DNA of 23,038 bases from Phenylobacterium sp. CCH9-H3 (GCF_001557235.1 NZ_LSJI01000161.1:1-23038), one strand, 5' to 3'. Shown: positions 13,463 through 23,038, counted from the first letter of the stretch. Numbers and translations: made by a program. Notes: generated from the sequence alone by a model not told the origin.

Positions 13463-14629
13463 ATGTCCGGCCTGGCGCTCCCCCCGCCGCGACCGCCCCG
13501 GGCGCCGCTCGCCTGGCAGGCTGTCGTGGGTCAATCGGCCGCCGTCGCCCTTGTCGCCGCCCTCGTGGCGCTCATGGTCGCCACCACGCTGTCGAACCTG
13601 CAGGTCCGCGGCATCCCCACCGGCTTCGAATTCCTCGGCGACCGCGCCGGCTTCAAGATCGCCGACACGGTGATCGCCTTCGCGCCCGACGACGGGTACC
13701 TGCGGGCTATCGCCGTCGGGGTCGCCAACACCCTTTTCCTCTCGCTCCTCGTCTGCGTTGCGGCCACCGTCGTGGGCGCGCTGCTGGGCGTAGCGCGCCT
13801 CAGCGCCAATCCCCTGGTGGCCGCGCTCGCCGCGGTCTGGGTGGAAGCGGTGCGCAACACCCCGCCGGTGCTGCTGCTGATCTTCCTCTACGCGCTCTGG
13901 AGCCAGGCAATGCCGGTGGGCGGGGCGCAGGAGGTGCTCCCCGGCGTCCTCGCCTCGGTGCGCGGGATCGCCGTGCCGAAGCTGCTGGCGGGCGTCCCGG
14001 CCTGGGCGTTGGGGTTGGGGCTCCTGGCCTCCGTCCTCCTGCCGGTCCTCGCGAGCCTGGCGGCCCGCAGCCGCACGCGCCCAGGGGCCCGGCGCCCGCC
14101 GTATGGTCTGGCCGCCCTTGGGGCGGTCGCCATCGCCTGGGCCGCCGCCGCCGGGCTGGGCGGCTGGACCCTCGAGGTCCCGAGCGCCGAGGGCGACGAC
14201 CTGATGGGGGGCGCGCGGCTGACGCCGGAGTTCGCCACCGTGTTCTTCGGGCTCACGGTCTACACCGCGGGCTTCATCGCCGAGATCGTGCGCTCGGGCA
14301 TCCAGGCCGTGCCGCGCGGCCAGTGGGAGGCCGGCCGCGCGCTCGGCCTCGACGAAGGCCAGATCCTGCGTCTGGTCGTGGCGCCTCAGACGCTGCGGGT
14401 GATCACCCCGCCGATGACCAGCCAGTACATCAACACGGTGAAGAACAGCACGCTGGCCATCGCCATCGGCTACTCGGAATTCATGACGGTGATGGGGACC
14501 GTCATCAACCGCACCAACCAGCCGCTCGAGGGCACGCTGATCATCGTGGCGGTCTACATGGCCATCAACCTCACCCTCGCCGCCGGCCTGAACCTCCTGA
14601 ACCGGCGCGCACAGCCGGGGCGGCCCTGA
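13463..14629 (+). CDS. aapQ: General amino-acid ABC transporter, permease AapQ
   Basis: A 388-residue inner-membrane permease of the His/Glu/Gln/Arg/opine family. Hydrophobic segments lie near the N terminus (AVALVAALVALMVATTL), in the middle, and in the C-terminal half. The EAA-type loop for ATPase contact is WEAGRALGLDEGQILRLVVA followed by PQTLRVITPP. The periplasmic insert VRGIPTGFEFLGDRAGFKIAD is characteristic of AapQ. Length fits the family. It forms a heterodimer with AapM. It starts 4 bp after aapJ and ends 1 bp before aapM, which points to translational coupling throughout. Confidence 0.93.
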   Translation: MSGLALPPPRPPRAPLAWQAVVGQSAAVALVAALVALMVATTLSNLQVRGIPTGFEFLGDRAGFKIADTVIAFAPDDGYLRAIAVGVANTLFLSLLVCVAATVVGALLGVARLSANPLVAALAAVWVEAVRNTPPVLLLIFLYALWSQAMPVGGAQEVLPGVLASVRGIAVPKLLAGVPAWALGLGLLASVLLPVLASLAARSRTRPGARRPPYGLAALGAVAIAWAAAAGLGGWTLEVPSAEGDDLMGGARLTPEFATVFFGLTVYTAGFIAEIVRSGIQAVPRGQWEAGRALGLDEGQILRLVVAPQTLRVITPPMTSQYINTVKNSTLAIAIGYSEFMTVMGTVINRTNQPLEGTLIIVAVYMAINLTLAAGLNLLNRRAQPGRP

Positions 14630-14630
14630 G

Positions 14631-15707
14631 ATGGCAGACACCGCGATCCTCGGCCCGCCGCGGACACCATCGGGCGCCGCCGTCCTCGGGAAACGGCTGT
14701 TCGGCAGCCCGCTCAACGCGGTCCTGACGCTGCTGGTCGTCTGGGCCGTCGCGTCCGCGGCCGCGCCGCTCATCCGCTGGGCCGTCCTGGACGCGGTCCT
14801 GTTCCCGGCCGAGCCCGCGGCCTGCCGCGACGCCCGGGGGGCCTGCTGGAGCTTCGTGGCCGCCAAGGGGGGCCAGATCCTCTTCGGCATCTATCCGATC
14901 GAGGAGCGCTGGCGGCCGATGCTGGTCTCGGCGGCCCTCCTCGTTCTGCTCGGCTACTCGCTGCGCCCGGCGGCGTGGCGTCCCCGCCTGGCGGCGCTCT
15001 GGGCGCTGGTCCTGCCTGGCGCGCTCCTACTGATGTTCGGCGGGTTCGCGGGGCTCTCCTACGTGGCGACCACCATGTGGGGCGGCCTGCCCGTCACCCT
15101 CATCCTCACCGTCACCGCGGTCGGCGGGGCGTTTCCCCTGGCTGTGCTGCTGGCGCTGGGCCGCCGCTCCGAGCTGCCGGCGATCCGCATCCTCGCCACC
15201 CTGTTCATCGAACTCACCCGGGCGCTGCCCCTGCTCAGCATCCTGTTCATCGCTTCGATCCTGCTGCCCCTGCTGGTCCCGGAATGGCTGCTGCCCGACA
15301 AGTTCTTCCGGGCGATGATCGCGCTCCTCCTGTTCGCGGCCGCCTACCTGGCGGAGGTCGTCCGCGGGGGCCTCCAGGCCCTGCCCTCCGGCCAGACCGA
15401 GGCCGCCCAGGGGCTCGGGCTCGGCTACTGGCAGACCCAGCGCCTCGTCGTCCTGCCCCAGGCGCTCGCCCTGGTGATCCCCAGCCTCACCAACACCATC
15501 ATCGTCATGATCAAGAACACCAGCCTGGTCCTGGTGGTCGGGCTCTTCGACCTGATCAGCTCCGGCCGGGCCGCGCTCGCCGACCCCGAGTGGAGCTCGC
15601 CGGCCATGGAGACCTACCTCTTCATCGCGGCCATCTACTTCGGCCTCTGCTTCGGTTTCGGCCGCTTCGCCCAAGCCCTCGAACGTCATACGCGGACCGA
15701 GCCATGA
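14631..15707 (+). CDS. aapM: General amino-acid ABC transporter, permease AapM
   Basis: A 358-residue inner-membrane permease that pairs with AapQ. Hydrophobic helices are visible ([52 protein letters not shown] and others). The EAA-loop is [20 protein letters not shown], and the C-terminal [20 protein letters not shown] is the family's usual end-of-domain pattern. The extra soluble stretch [18 protein letters not shown] (residues about 63-80) is typical of AapM. Its stop overlaps the aapP start (ATGA). Confidence 0.93.
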   Translation: MADTAILGPPRTPSGAAVLGKRLFGSPLNAVLTLLVVWAVASAAAPLIRWAVLDAVLFPAEPAACRDARGACWSFVAAKGGQILFGIYPIEERWRPMLVSAALLVLLGYSLRPAAWRPRLAALWALVLPGALLLMFGGFAGLSYVATTMWGGLPVTLILTVTAVGGAFPLAVLLALGRRSELPAIRILATLFIELTRALPLLSILFIASILLPLLVPEWLLPDKFFRAMIALLLFAAAYLAEVVRGGLQALPSGQTEAAQGLGLGYWQTQRLVVLPQALALVIPSLTNTIIVMIKNTSLVLVVGLFDLISSGRAALADPEWSSPAMETYLFIAAIYFGLCFGFGRFAQALERHTRTEP

Positions 15708-16453
15708 CCACGCCTCCCGAACGCCCCGCCGTCGAGCTCATTGGCCTGCACAAGTGGTACGGCGACTTCCATGCCCTGCGCGGCGTCGACCTCGCCGTGG
15801 CGGCGGGCGAGCGCATCGTGATCTGCGGGCCGTCCGGCTCGGGCAAGTCGACGCTGATCCGCTGCGTCAACCAGCTCGAGCGGCACCAGGCCGGAAAGGT
15901 GACCGTGGACGGCGAGGAGGCCACGGCCGACCCCAGGCGGCTGCAGGCCATCCGCCGCAAGGCCGGCATGGTGTTCCAGGGCTTCAACCTCTTTCCGCAC
16001 CTGACGGTGCTGCAGAACTGCACCCTCGCCCCGGTCCAGTCCGGCGTCGCCAGCCCCGCCGAGGCGGAAGCGACAGCGCTCGCGCTGCTCGCCCGCGTGC
16101 GGGTGGCGGACCAGGCGCACAAGCATCCAGCCCAGCTCTCCGGCGGCCAGCAGCAGCGCGTCGCCATCGCCCGCGCGCTCTGCATGCAGCCCAAGATCAT
16201 GCTCTTCGATGAGCCGACCTCGGCGCTGGACCCGGAGATGGTCAAGGAGGTGCTCGACACGATGATCGAGCTGGCGGGCGAAGGCATGACCATGCTGGCG
16301 GTGACCCACGAGATGGGCTTCGCGCGGCAGGTCGCCGACCGGGTGATCTTCATGGACCAGGGGCAGATCGTCGAGGCCGCGGCGCCCCTCGACTTCTTCG
16401 ACCGTCCGCAGCACGCGCGCACCCGCGCCTTCCTCGGCCAGCTCCTGCACTAA
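15704..16453 (+). CDS. aapP: General amino-acid ABC transporter, ATP-binding protein
   Basis: A 249-residue ATPase of the polar amino-acid family. All nucleotide-binding motifs are intact: Walker [10 protein letters not shown] (residues 42-50), Q-loop [10 protein letters not shown], signature [15 protein letters not shown], Walker [15 protein letters not shown], and H-loop [13 protein letters not shown]. Start ATG 15704 overlaps the aapM stop by 4 bp; the frame is open far upstream inside aapM but that part is a shadow. It powers import through AapQM. A small XRE-type gene follows 10 bp later. Confidence 0.96.
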   Translation: MTTPPERPAVELIGLHKWYGDFHALRGVDLAVAAGERIVICGPSGSGKSTLIRCVNQLERHQAGKVTVDGEEATADPRRLQAIRRKAGMVFQGFNLFPHLTVLQNCTLAPVQSGVASPAEAEATALALLARVRVADQAHKHPAQLSGGQQQRVAIARALCMQPKIMLFDEPTSALDPEMVKEVLDTMIELAGEGMTMLAVTHEMGFARQVADRVIFMDQGQIVEAAAPLDFFDRPQHARTRAFLGQLLH

Positions 16454-16463
16454 GGCGCGTGGG

Positions 16464-16745
16464 ATGTCGTTCGGCCGCCGCCCGAATCCCGTCTTCAGCC
16501 CCGAATACCAGCGGGCCCGGGACGTGCTGCTCAGGGCCCGCCGTCGCTCCGGGCTGTCGCAGCGCGCGTTGGCCCACGCGCTCGGCAAGGCCAATTCCCA
16601 CGTGACGCGGATCGAGCGGGGTCAGCGCCGCATCGACCTGCTGGAATTCCACCACATCGCCCGTGTTCTGGGCCTCGATCCCGTCGGCCTGTTCGCGGAG
16701 TTGGCGGCTGAACTCGCGCGCGCCGAGGTGTCGGCGGCGGATTAG
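16464..16745 (+). CDS. XRE-family helix-turn-helix regulator
   Basis: A 93-residue protein that is almost wholly a Cro/C1-type DNA-binding domain (residues about 17-78): VLLRARRRSGLSQRALAHAL, then KANSHVTRIERGQRRIDLLE and FHHIARVLGLDPVGLF. It is the size of a stand-alone repressor. It lies 10 bp after aapP in the same direction and so is probably co-transcribed with the transporter operon, where it may tune expression (inference). It could instead belong to an unrelated control circuit. It converges on hutC with a 15-bp gap. Confidence 0.85.
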   Translation: MSFGRRPNPVFSPEYQRARDVLLRARRRSGLSQRALAHALGKANSHVTRIERGQRRIDLLEFHHIARVLGLDPVGLFAELAAELARAEVSAAD

Positions 16746-16760
16746 TCGGCGTCGCCGCCG

Positions 16761-17501
16761 CTACCCCTCCGGCCGCCCGCCCCCGCGCTGTGGCGCAAAT
16801 CGCGCCACCAGATCATAGGCTTCGCCAGGGAAGATCAGACGCACGTGGGTGATTCGATCGTCGCCCCGCCAGGTGCGCCGCTCGAGCACCAAGCAGGCGG
16901 CTGTGCGCTCGATACCGAGCACTGTGGCGGTTGCCATCTGCACGTTTGCAGCGCTGATCCGGTGTTCCGCCTCGGTCCACGGCACATGCCCCAGGAGCCA
17001 GCTTCCCGGCGCGGTGCGCGCAAAATCCACCCGTTCGGCTTCTGGCACGGCGCCGAGGTTGATCAGCCGGTCTTCGAGGGCGAAGGGACGGCCGCTTGCC
17101 CGGTGCAAAGCCCTTAGCGCCAGCACCGGCACCGGCCGCTCAACGCCCAGTTCCTCCATGTCCCGACGCGTCGCCGTCCGCGGCCGGCGCAACAGCAGTT
17201 CATAGTGGTAGGGTTCGCCGCGCGCCATGACCTCGGCCGGAATGTCCGGGATGTCCAGCACCACGGAATGGATCCGGGGTCGCGAGACGAAGGAACCGGC
17301 CTTCCGCCGCCGCACGATGAGGCCGGCCTCGGCCAGCGGCGCCAGCGCCTTGTTCACCGTCATGCGCGAGCAGCCGTACTGCGCCATCAGCTCGTGCTCA
17401 AAGGGGATGCGATGACCCGGCGGCCAAGCGCCCGACAAGATCCGCTCGGAAATGTCTGACCGGATCCGCTTGTGGAGGGTGGCGTCCTTTGGGGAATTCA
17501 T
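16761..17501 (-). CDS. hutC: Histidine-utilisation repressor HutC (GntR/UTRA)
   Basis: A 246-residue GntR-family repressor of the HutC subfamily. The N-terminal winged helix-turn-helix (RIRSDISERILSGAWPPGHR, then HELMAQYGCSRMTVNKALA) is followed by a linker (VSRPRIHSVVLDIPDIPAEV) and the UTRA ligand-binding domain (about residues 90-235) with VPVLALRALHRASGRPFALEDRLI (split) and TWRGDDRITHVRLIFPG. HutC proteins are known to be released from DNA by urocanate. It is downstream of hutF with only 4 bp between them. A matching operator sits in the hutF-hutI intergenic region. Confidence 0.94.
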   Translation of the reverse strand: MNSPKDATLHKRIRSDISERILSGAWPPGHRIPFEHELMAQYGCSRMTVNKALAPLAEAGLIVRRRKAGSFVSRPRIHSVVLDIPDIPAEVMARGEPYHYELLLRRPRTATRRDMEELGVERPVPVLALRALHRASGRPFALEDRLINLGAVPEAERVDFARTAPGSWLLGHVPWTEAEHRISAANVQMATATVLGIERTAACLVLERRTWRGDDRITHVRLIFPGEAYDLVARFAPQRGGGRPEG

Positions 17502-17505
17502 GGGG

Positions 17506-18864
17506 TCAGGCGAGCAGACGACGAAGCGCAGACCGGTAGCGGGTCACGATTCGGTCGCGCGCGTGATGCCGTCCGCCCTCCACGACCTTGCGACCGGCCC
17601 GCCAGACGTCCTTCACAAGTCTGGATCCGCCAACGAACACGTAGGCGTCTAACGCCGCGTCGCCAGAGCGCGCGGCCAGTTCGGGGCGTGTCTCGTCGAG
17701 GACCACCAAGTCAGCCGAACAGCCCTCCACCAGCCCCTCGGGTCGGCCGAGCGCCTGCGCGCCGCCCGCCTGCGCACGACCGTAGAGGGCGCCACCCGTC
17801 GAGCCGCCCTCGGTCTCAGCCAGCACGTTGCGCGTGCAGGTGGAAAGCCGCTGACCATATTCTAGAAGCCGGAGCTCCTCGACCGCATCAATGCGGACAT
17901 TGGAATCCGATCCGATGCCGAACGCGCCGCCCGCCGCCAGAAATTCTGGCGCCGGGAACAGGCCGTCGCCCAGGTTCGCTTCGGTGATCGGGCAGAGCCC
18001 GGCGACTGCGCCGCTGCGCCCCAGGCGCTCAGTCTCGTCGGCGGTCATGTGAGTGGCGTGCACCAGGCACCAGCGGCCGTCGACCTCGAAGCGGTCCAGC
18101 AGCCACTGCACCGGCCGCGCGCCGGACCAGGCCACGCAATCCTCCACCTCCCGCACCTGCTCGGCGATGTGGATATGGATCGGGCCGCTGGCGTTCGCGC
18201 TGATCTGAACCAGCTCCGCCTCGGTCACGGCCCGCAGGCTGTGAGGCGCCACGCCGACCCGCGCGTCGTCCAGCCCGGCCACAGCGGCGCGCGAGCCTTC
18301 CAGCAGGCGGGCGTAGCCATCGGGGGTGGTGACGAACCGCCGCTGCCCCTGCGTTGGGGGCGCGCCGCCGAAGCCCGAGTGGGCGTAGAAGACGGGCAGC
18401 AGGGTCAGGCCGATGCCGGTGTCGTCGGCCGCGGCGGCGATGCGAGCGGCCATCTCGGCCGGGTCGGCAAAGATCGAGCCGTCGGCTGCGTGGTGGAGAT
18501 AGTGGAACTCGCCCACTCGCGTGAAGCCGCTCTCCAGCATCTCCATGAAGGCTAGGGCTGCGATGGCCTCGACCTCATCGGGTCCTAGCCGCGCCACGAA
18601 GCGGTACATCAGCTCCCGCCAGGTCCAGAAACTGTCGCAACTGGGCCCACGGACCTCGGCCAACCCTGCCATCGCCCGTTGGAACGCATGGCTGTGCAGG
18701 TTCGGCAGTCCCGGAACGGCGACCTGCCCGCGGTGGTCGCCGGCCTGCGGCTCAACGCCCGTCGCAACGGCCGCGATTCGACCCTCCGCGAGGGTGAGGC
18801 GGACGCGTCCCGACCATCCCGTGGGGAGAAGCGCCGTCTCGAACCAGAGGAAGGACTCGCCCAT
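17506..18864 (-). CDS. hutF: Formimidoylglutamate deiminase HutF
   Basis: A 452-residue amidohydrolase-superfamily enzyme that hydrolyses N-formimidoyl-L-glutamate to N-formyl-L-glutamate and ammonia. The metal-site motif [12 protein letters not shown] (H57, H59) is followed by [39 protein letters not shown] and [23 protein letters not shown] (split), all characteristic of HutF. Length matches the family. HutF with HutG marks the five-step histidine pathway in which formylglutamate is an intermediate. It is divergent from hutI across a 103-bp control region and precedes hutC. There is no strong ribosome site before ATG 18864. Confidence 0.95.
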   Translation of the reverse strand: MGESFLWFETALLPTGWSGRVRLTLAEGRIAAVATGVEPQAGDHRGQVAVPGLPNLHSHAFQRAMAGLAEVRGPSCDSFWTWRELMYRFVARLGPDEVEAIAALAFMEMLESGFTRVGEFHYLHHAADGSIFADPAEMAARIAAAADDTGIGLTLLPVFYAHSGFGGAPPTQGQRRFVTTPDGYARLLEGSRAAVAGLDDARVGVAPHSLRAVTEAELVQISANASGPIHIHIAEQVREVEDCVAWSGARPVQWLLDRFEVDGRWCLVHATHMTADETERLGRSGAVAGLCPITEANLGDGLFPAPEFLAAGGAFGIGSDSNVRIDAVEELRLLEYGQRLSTCTRNVLAETEGGSTGGALYGRAQAGGAQALGRPEGLVEGCSADLVVLDETRPELAARSGDAALDAYVFVGGSRLVKDVWRAGRKVVEGGRHHARDRIVTRYRSALRRLLA

Positions 18865-18908
18865 GACGTCAGCAGAATTCCGGGTGACCGCGGTCGCTCA
18901 TTGTCTTA

Positions 18909-18918
18909 TGTCTATACA
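18909..18918. promoter_or_regulatory. HutC operator between hutF and hutI
   Basis: TGTCTATACA is a near-palindrome of the HutC/GntR type (family sites resemble TGTATATACA). It lies 44 bp before the hutF start and 49 bp before the hutI start in the 103-bp divergent gap, so one repressor site could control both transcripts. It also overlaps the upstream in-frame ATG at 18908, which argues that translation starts later. Confidence 0.65.
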
Positions 18919-18956
18919 AAATTGCGACGCCTCGCTAGGTATCCGCGACGGACGGT

Positions 18957-18970
18957 GGGAGGATTCCTTG
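18957..18970 (+). promoter_or_regulatory. Ribosome-binding site deciding a TTG start for hutI
   Basis: GGGAGGA (18957-18963) is placed 4 nt before TTG 18968, whereas ATG 18908 has no such site and overlaps the operator. HutI proteins usually begin just before the CDRVWRN-type strand, which the TTG start reproduces. Confidence 0.6.
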
Positions 18971-20188
18971 CGCTGCGATCGGGTCTGGCGCAACGTGCGG
19001 CTGGCGACGCTCGACCCCTCGAGACCGGGGCTGGGCGAGGTTCAGGCCGGCGTCATCGCCTGCCGGGACGGACGGATCACCTTCGCAGGCTCGCTGGCCG
19101 ACGCGCCGTCGTTCGAGGCCGCCGAGACCATCGACTGCGAGGGGCGCTGGATCACGCCGGGCCTGATCGATCCGCATACGCACCTGGTTCATGGCGGCGA
19201 CCGGGCTCGGGAGTTCGAGCTGCGGTTGGCCGGAGCCTCCTACGAAGAAATCGCCCGGGCCGGCGGCGGCATCGTGTCGACCATGGCGGCCACGCGGGCG
19301 GCGTCGGAGGACGAGCTGGTGGCCCAGGCCCTGCCGCGCCTCGACGCCCTGATCGCCGAGGGCGTGACGACTGTGGAGGTGAAGTCCGGCTACGGCCTGT
19401 CGCTGGAGGACGAGCTGAAGTCGCTGCGCGCGGCACGGCGGCTGGGCGAGGTTCGGCCGGTGCGGATCGCGACCACATTCCTGGGCGCCCACGCCCTGCC
19501 GCCGGAATTCGGGGACGACCCGGACGGCTACATCGACGTCGTCTGCCGAGAGATGATCCCGGCGGTCGCCACAGAGGGGCTGGCCGACGCCGTGGACGCC
19601 TTCTGCGAGGGGATCGGGTTCACGCACGACCAGACGCGGCGAGTGTTCGAGGCGGCGCGAGCCCGCGGCCTGCCGGTGAAGCTGCACGCCGAGCAACTGT
19701 CAAACCTGAACGGCGCGGCGTTGGCGGCCGGCTTCGGAGCCCTGTCGGCCGACCACCTGGAACACCTGGACGCCGCGGGGATCGCGGCGATGGCCAAGGC
19801 CGGGACGGTCGCGACGCTGCTGCCCGGCGCCTACTACTTCGTGCGCGAGACCAGGCTGCCGCCGGTCGCGGCCCTGCGCGCGGCCCGCGTGCCGATGGCC
19901 CTGGCCACCGACTGCAACCCCGGCACCTCCCCGATGACCTCTCTGCTGCTGGTCATGAACATGGCCGCGACGCTGTTCCGCCTGACTGTGGACGAGTGCC
20001 TGGCCGGGGTGACCCGCGAGGCCGCCCGGGCGCTGGGCCGGCTTTCTGCGGTCGGGACGCTGGAGGCCGGCAAGGCCTGCGACCTGGCCATCTGGGACAT
20101 CGAGCGCCCCGCCGAGCTCGTCTACCGCATCGGCTTCAATCCCCTGCAGTCCCGCGTATTCGGAGGCCAGACCACATGGACGCGGTGA
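18968..20188 (+). CDS. hutI: Imidazolonepropionase HutI
   Basis: A 406-residue amidohydrolase that opens imidazolone-5-propionate to N-formimidoyl-L-glutamate, step three of histidine breakdown. TTG 18968 gives the normal family length; the open frame extends to 18521 but that region is antisense to hutF. Motifs: [20 protein letters not shown] with metal ligands H70 and H72, [27 protein letters not shown] (H240), ADHLEHLD (H263) and [10 protein letters not shown] (D315). It is first in the rightward hutI-H-G-U operon and overlaps hutH by 13 bp. Confidence 0.95.
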   Translation: MRCDRVWRNVRLATLDPSRPGLGEVQAGVIACRDGRITFAGSLADAPSFEAAETIDCEGRWITPGLIDPHTHLVHGGDRAREFELRLAGASYEEIARAGGGIVSTMAATRAASEDELVAQALPRLDALIAEGVTTVEVKSGYGLSLEDELKSLRAARRLGEVRPVRIATTFLGAHALPPEFGDDPDGYIDVVCREMIPAVATEGLADAVDAFCEGIGFTHDQTRRVFEAARARGLPVKLHAEQLSNLNGAALAAGFGALSADHLEHLDAAGIAAMAKAGTVATLLPGAYYFVRETRLPPVAALRAARVPMALATDCNPGTSPMTSLLLVMNMAATLFRLTVDECLAGVTREAARALGRLSAVGTLEAGKACDLAIWDIERPAELVYRIGFNPLQSRVFGGQTTWTR

Positions 20189-21705
20189 CCCTGCGCCCCG
20201 GCGACGTTCCCCTGGCGGAGTGGCGCGCGATCTACCGCGGCGCGGACGTCCGCCTCGACCCGGCCTCGGCCCCCGCCGTCGCCGCCAGCTTCGACGCCGT
20301 CGCCCGCATCGTGGCCAAGGGCGAGCCGGCCTATGGCATCAACACCGGGTTCGGCAAGCTGGCCTCGGTCCGCATCGGCGCGGACGACCTCGCCACGCTC
20401 CAGCGCAACATCGTCCTCAGCCACGCCGCCGGGGTCGGCGAGCCCTCACCGGAGCCGATCGCGCGGCTGATGCTGGCCCTTAAGCTGGCGAGCCTGGCCC
20501 AGGGCGCCTCGGGCGTCGCGTCGGCCACCCTCGCGCTGCTGGAAGCCTTGCTGGCGCAGCGGCTGACGCCGGTGATCCCGGCCCAGGGTTCGGTGGGCGC
20601 CTCGGGCGACCTCGCGCCGCTCGCTCACATGGCCGCCGCGATGATCGGCGTCGGCGAGATCGACGTCGACGGCGTCCGCACCCCAGCCGGACAGGCGCTG
20701 GCCGCCGCCGGCCTGTCGCCGCTCACCCTGGGTCCGAAGGAGGGGCTGGCGCTGCTGAACGGCACGCAGTTCTCGACCGCCAACGCCCTGGCCGGCCTGT
20801 TCGAGGCCGAGCGGCTGTTCCAGACGGCGCTGGTCACCGGCGCGCTCTCGACCGAGGCGGCCAAGGGTTCGGACACCCCCTTCGACCACCGCATCCACGT
20901 CCTGCGCCGCCAGCCGGGCCAGATCGAGGCGGGCGACGCCCTGCGCGCGCTGATGGCCGGCTCGGCGATCCGCGCCTCGCACCTGAAGGACGACGAGCGG
21001 GTGCAGGATCCCTACTGCCTGCGCTGCCAGCCGCAGGTCATGGGCGCGGCCCTGGATGTGCTGCGCCAGGCGGCGACCACGCTGGGCTATGAGGCCAACG
21101 GGGTTTCGGACAATCCGCTGATCTTCGCAGACACCGACGAGGCGCTGTCGGGGGGCAACTTCCACGCCGAGCCGGTGGCCTTCGCCGCCGACATGATCGC
21201 GCTGACCCTTTGCGAGATCGGGTCGCTGGCCGAGCGCCGAATCGCCATGCTGGTGGACTCCGCGCTGTCGGGCCTCCCGGCGTTCCTGACGCCCAAGCCC
21301 GGCTTGAACTCGGGCTTCATGATCCCGCAGGTCACGGCCGCCGCCCTGGTCTCCGAGAACAAGCAGATGGCCTATCCGGCCAGCGTCGATTCCATCCCGA
21401 CGTCGGCCAACCAGGAGGACCACGTCTCGATGGCCGCCCACGGCGCGCGCCGGTTGCTGGCGATGGCGAAGAACGTCCAGGCCGTCGTCGGGATCGAGCT
21501 GCTGGCCGCCGCGCAGGGCTGCGACTTCCACAGTCCGCTGACGTCCAGCCCGGCGCTGGAAGGCGTGCGGCGACTGCTCCGCGCCTACGTCCCGCACCTG
21601 GAGGACGACCGGCATTTCCACCCGGATATGGCGTTGGCCGGCGGACTGGTGGGCGAGGGTGACGTGGTGAAGGCCGCCGGGCTGCCGCTGCCGGTGGTGG
21701 CATGA
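20176..21705 (+). CDS. hutH: Histidine ammonia-lyase HutH
   Basis: A 509-residue lyase that converts L-histidine to urocanate and ammonia, the first step of the pathway. The MIO cofactor tripeptide Ala-Ser-Gly is at 142-144 in [15 protein letters not shown], exactly where it is in characterised HutH. Other conserved parts: [69 protein letters not shown] and [14 protein letters not shown] 20176 overlaps the hutI end by 13 bp; the frame extends upstream through hutI but is a shadow there. The stop overlaps the hutG start (ATGA). Confidence 0.97.
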   Translation: MDAVTLRPGDVPLAEWRAIYRGADVRLDPASAPAVAASFDAVARIVAKGEPAYGINTGFGKLASVRIGADDLATLQRNIVLSHAAGVGEPSPEPIARLMLALKLASLAQGASGVASATLALLEALLAQRLTPVIPAQGSVGASGDLAPLAHMAAAMIGVGEIDVDGVRTPAGQALAAAGLSPLTLGPKEGLALLNGTQFSTANALAGLFEAERLFQTALVTGALSTEAAKGSDTPFDHRIHVLRRQPGQIEAGDALRALMAGSAIRASHLKDDERVQDPYCLRCQPQVMGAALDVLRQAATTLGYEANGVSDNPLIFADTDEALSGGNFHAEPVAFAADMIALTLCEIGSLAERRIAMLVDSALSGLPAFLTPKPGLNSGFMIPQVTAAALVSENKQMAYPASVDSIPTSANQEDHVSMAAHGARRLLAMAKNVQAVVGIELLAAAQGCDFHSPLTSSPALEGVRRLLRAYVPHLEDDRHFHPDMALAGGLVGEGDVVKAAGLPLPVVA

Positions 21706-22514
21706 CCGAGTGGCTGGAGATCCATAGGGGCGATGCGCCGCTGGTCGTGAGCTTCCCGCACACGGGGACGGAACTTCCGACCTTCGTGGCCGCGCGGCTG
21801 ATCTCGCCGTGGCTCGCGCGCAAGGACGCCGACTGGTGGATAGAGAAGCTGTACGACTTCGCGCCGTCGCTGGGCGCGACGACGATCCGCACGTCGATCA
21901 GCCGCGCGGTCATCGACGTGAACCGCGACCCGTCCGGCGCCTCCCTGTATCCGGGCCAGGCGACCACGGGGCTGTGCCCCACCAGCACCTTCGATGGCGA
22001 GCCGCTGTACCGGACCCGCGAACCGGACGCGGCCGAGATCGCCCAGCGCCGGGCCGACTACTTCGACCCCTACCATGCCGCCCTGCGGGCCGAACTGGAC
22101 CGCCTTCGCGCGATCCACGGCAGGGTGGTGTTGTACGAGGCGCATTCGATCCGCTCGGCGATCCCGCGGCTGTTCGACGGCCTGCTGCCCGACTTCAACA
22201 TCGGCACGAACTCGGGCGCGAGCTGCGATCCCGCCCTCACCGCCGCGGTCGAGGCCGCCTGCGACGCCACCGCGTTCAGCCGGGTCACCAACGGCCGCTT
22301 CAAGGGCGGCTGGACCACCCGCCACTACGGCCGGCCGACAGCGGGCGTCCACGCCATCCAGATGGAGCTGGCCTGCCGCGGCTACATGGACGAGCCGCCC
22401 GGCCTGCTGACCTCCAAGATCTGGCCGACCCCCTACGTCGACGAGCGCGCCGCACCGATGCGCGCCGCGCTCACCCGCGTCCTCACCGCCTGCCTGGACT
22501 TCGCCAAATCATGA
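21702..22514 (+). CDS. hutG: N-formylglutamate deformylase HutG
   Basis: A 270-residue N-formylglutamate amidohydrolase that yields L-glutamate and formate, the last step. Motifs: [12 protein letters not shown] (H20 region), [68 protein letters not shown] and [15 protein letters not shown]. It matches the HutG type that pairs with HutF, rather than the formiminoglutamase (arginase-like) enzyme also called HutG in some bacteria. Its start overlaps hutH and its stop overlaps hutU, each by 4 bp. Confidence 0.94.
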   Translation: MTEWLEIHRGDAPLVVSFPHTGTELPTFVAARLISPWLARKDADWWIEKLYDFAPSLGATTIRTSISRAVIDVNRDPSGASLYPGQATTGLCPTSTFDGEPLYRTREPDAAEIAQRRADYFDPYHAALRAELDRLRAIHGRVVLYEAHSIRSAIPRLFDGLLPDFNIGTNSGASCDPALTAAVEAACDATAFSRVTNGRFKGGWTTRHYGRPTAGVHAIQMELACRGYMDEPPGLLTSKIWPTPYVDERAAPMRAALTRVLTACLDFAKS

Positions 22515-23038
22515 CCCGCCTGGACAAGACCCGCGTGATCCGCCCCGCCACCGGCACGGAGCTTTCGTGCAAGAGCTGGCTGACCGAGGCGCCGCTCAGG
22601 ATGCTGATGAACAACCTGCATCCCGACGTGGCCGAGAACCCTGCGGAGCTGGTGGTCTATGGCGGGATCGGGCGGGCGGCGCGGGACTGGGAGAGCTTCG
22701 ACAAGATCGTCGAGACCCTGCGCCGGCTGGAGGACGACGAGACGCTGCTGGTCCAGTCCGGCAAGCCGGTGGGCGTGTTCCGCACCCACGCGGATGCGCC
22801 GCGCGTGCTGATCGCCAACTCCAACCTGGTGCCGCGCTGGGCCACGTGGGACCACTTCAACGAGCTCGATCGGGCGGGCCTCGCCATGTACGGCCAGATG
22901 ACCGCAGGCTCCTGGATCTACATCGGCGCCCAGGGGATCGTGCAGGGCACCTACGAGACCTTCGTGGAGATGGGCCGCCAGCACTATGCCGGCGACCTCT
23001 CGGGCCGCTGGCTGCTGACGGCGGGCCTGGGCGGGATG
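22511..23038 (+). CDS. hutU: Urocanate hydratase HutU, 3' part outside window
   Basis: The first 176 codons of urocanate hydratase, which adds water to urocanate to give imidazolone propionate; complete enzymes are about 555 residues. Recognised segments: [23 protein letters not shown] (split), [55 protein letters not shown], and [20 protein letters not shown] followed by GTYETF. The window ends within TAGLGGM, the beginning of the NAD-binding region. The start ATG overlaps the hutG stop (ATGA). No disruption is seen in the visible part. Confidence 0.95.
   Translation, partial: MTRLDKTRVIRPATGTELSCKSWLTEAPLRMLMNNLHPDVAENPAELVVYGGIGRAARDWESFDKIVETLRRLEDDETLLVQSGKPVGVFRTHADAPRVLIANSNLVPRWATWDHFNELDRAGLAMYGQMTAGSWIYIGAQGIVQGTYETFVEMGRQHYAGDLSGRWLLTAGLGGM

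Noticed and set aside
13385..14890. 501-codon leftward frame opposite aapQ
   Set aside because: GC shadow of an intact permease gene with Gln/Arg/Gly-rich nonsense composition.
18679..21705. Very long rightward open frame (1008 codons) running through hutI
   Set aside because: Only its last 509 codons, from ATG 20176, are HutH. The rest is an Arg/Gly-rich shadow of hutF and hutI caused by high GC.
1..23038. CRISPR arrays, tRNA or rRNA genes, prophage genes
   Set aside because: No regularly spaced short repeats, no tRNA cloverleaf or rRNA-like stretch, and no phage structural genes were seen.

Overview
The window is GC-rich, densely packed bacterial DNA. Gene content points to an alphaproteobacterium, most likely Caulobacteraceae (Phenylobacterium, Caulobacter or Brevundimonas type): a TonB-dependent receptor, an Aap-type general amino-acid ABC transporter, the HutF/HutG five-step histidine pathway under a HutC repressor, and ParDE and IS66 elements in accessory DNA. 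The taxon is inferred from gene families and composition, not from a marker gene.

Bases 1-7000 are a patchy accessory region. The window opens on an almost perfect inverted repeat (1-112) that folds back into a leftward Cys-rich exported-protein gene. Two small rightward exported-protein genes follow (296-676, Cys/His-rich; 795-1058). Next is a leftward ParD/ParE toxin-antitoxin pair (1191-1741) with a readable promoter. A complete IS66-family element spans 1858-5004, with matching GTAAGCGG termini and a perfect 8-bp target duplication, GCGGCTGC. It carries tnpA, tnpB and tnpC, plus an extra SRPBCC/AHSA1-type gene between tnpC and the element's end, which looks like a passenger gene. To its right are poorly coding DNA (5013-5350), two doubtful small ORFs, a second SRPBCC gene (5567-6001) and an exported protein of unknown function (6179-6916).

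Bases 7000-16750 form a nutrient-uptake block. It contains a TonB-dependent outer-membrane receptor, a RidA-family enamine/imine deaminase, a convergent LysR regulator, and a divergent operon of a Cys/Met-metabolism PLP enzyme (cystathionine beta-lyase-like), AapJ, AapQ, AapM, AapP and a small XRE-type regulator. A coherent reading is import of a sulfur amino acid or cysteine-conjugate-like compound across both membranes, beta-elimination in the cytoplasm, and clean-up of the resulting 2-aminoacrylate by RidA. The substrate is inferred.

Bases 16760-23038 are the histidine-utilisation locus. hutF-hutC run leftward and hutI-hutH-hutG-hutU run rightward from a shared 103-bp intergenic region holding a HutC-type operator (TGTCTATACA). 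The genes overlap by 4-13 bp, and hutU runs off the right edge. Together they convert histidine to urocanate, imidazolone propionate, formiminoglutamate, N-formylglutamate and finally glutamate plus formate. I found no tRNA, rRNA or CRISPR array.
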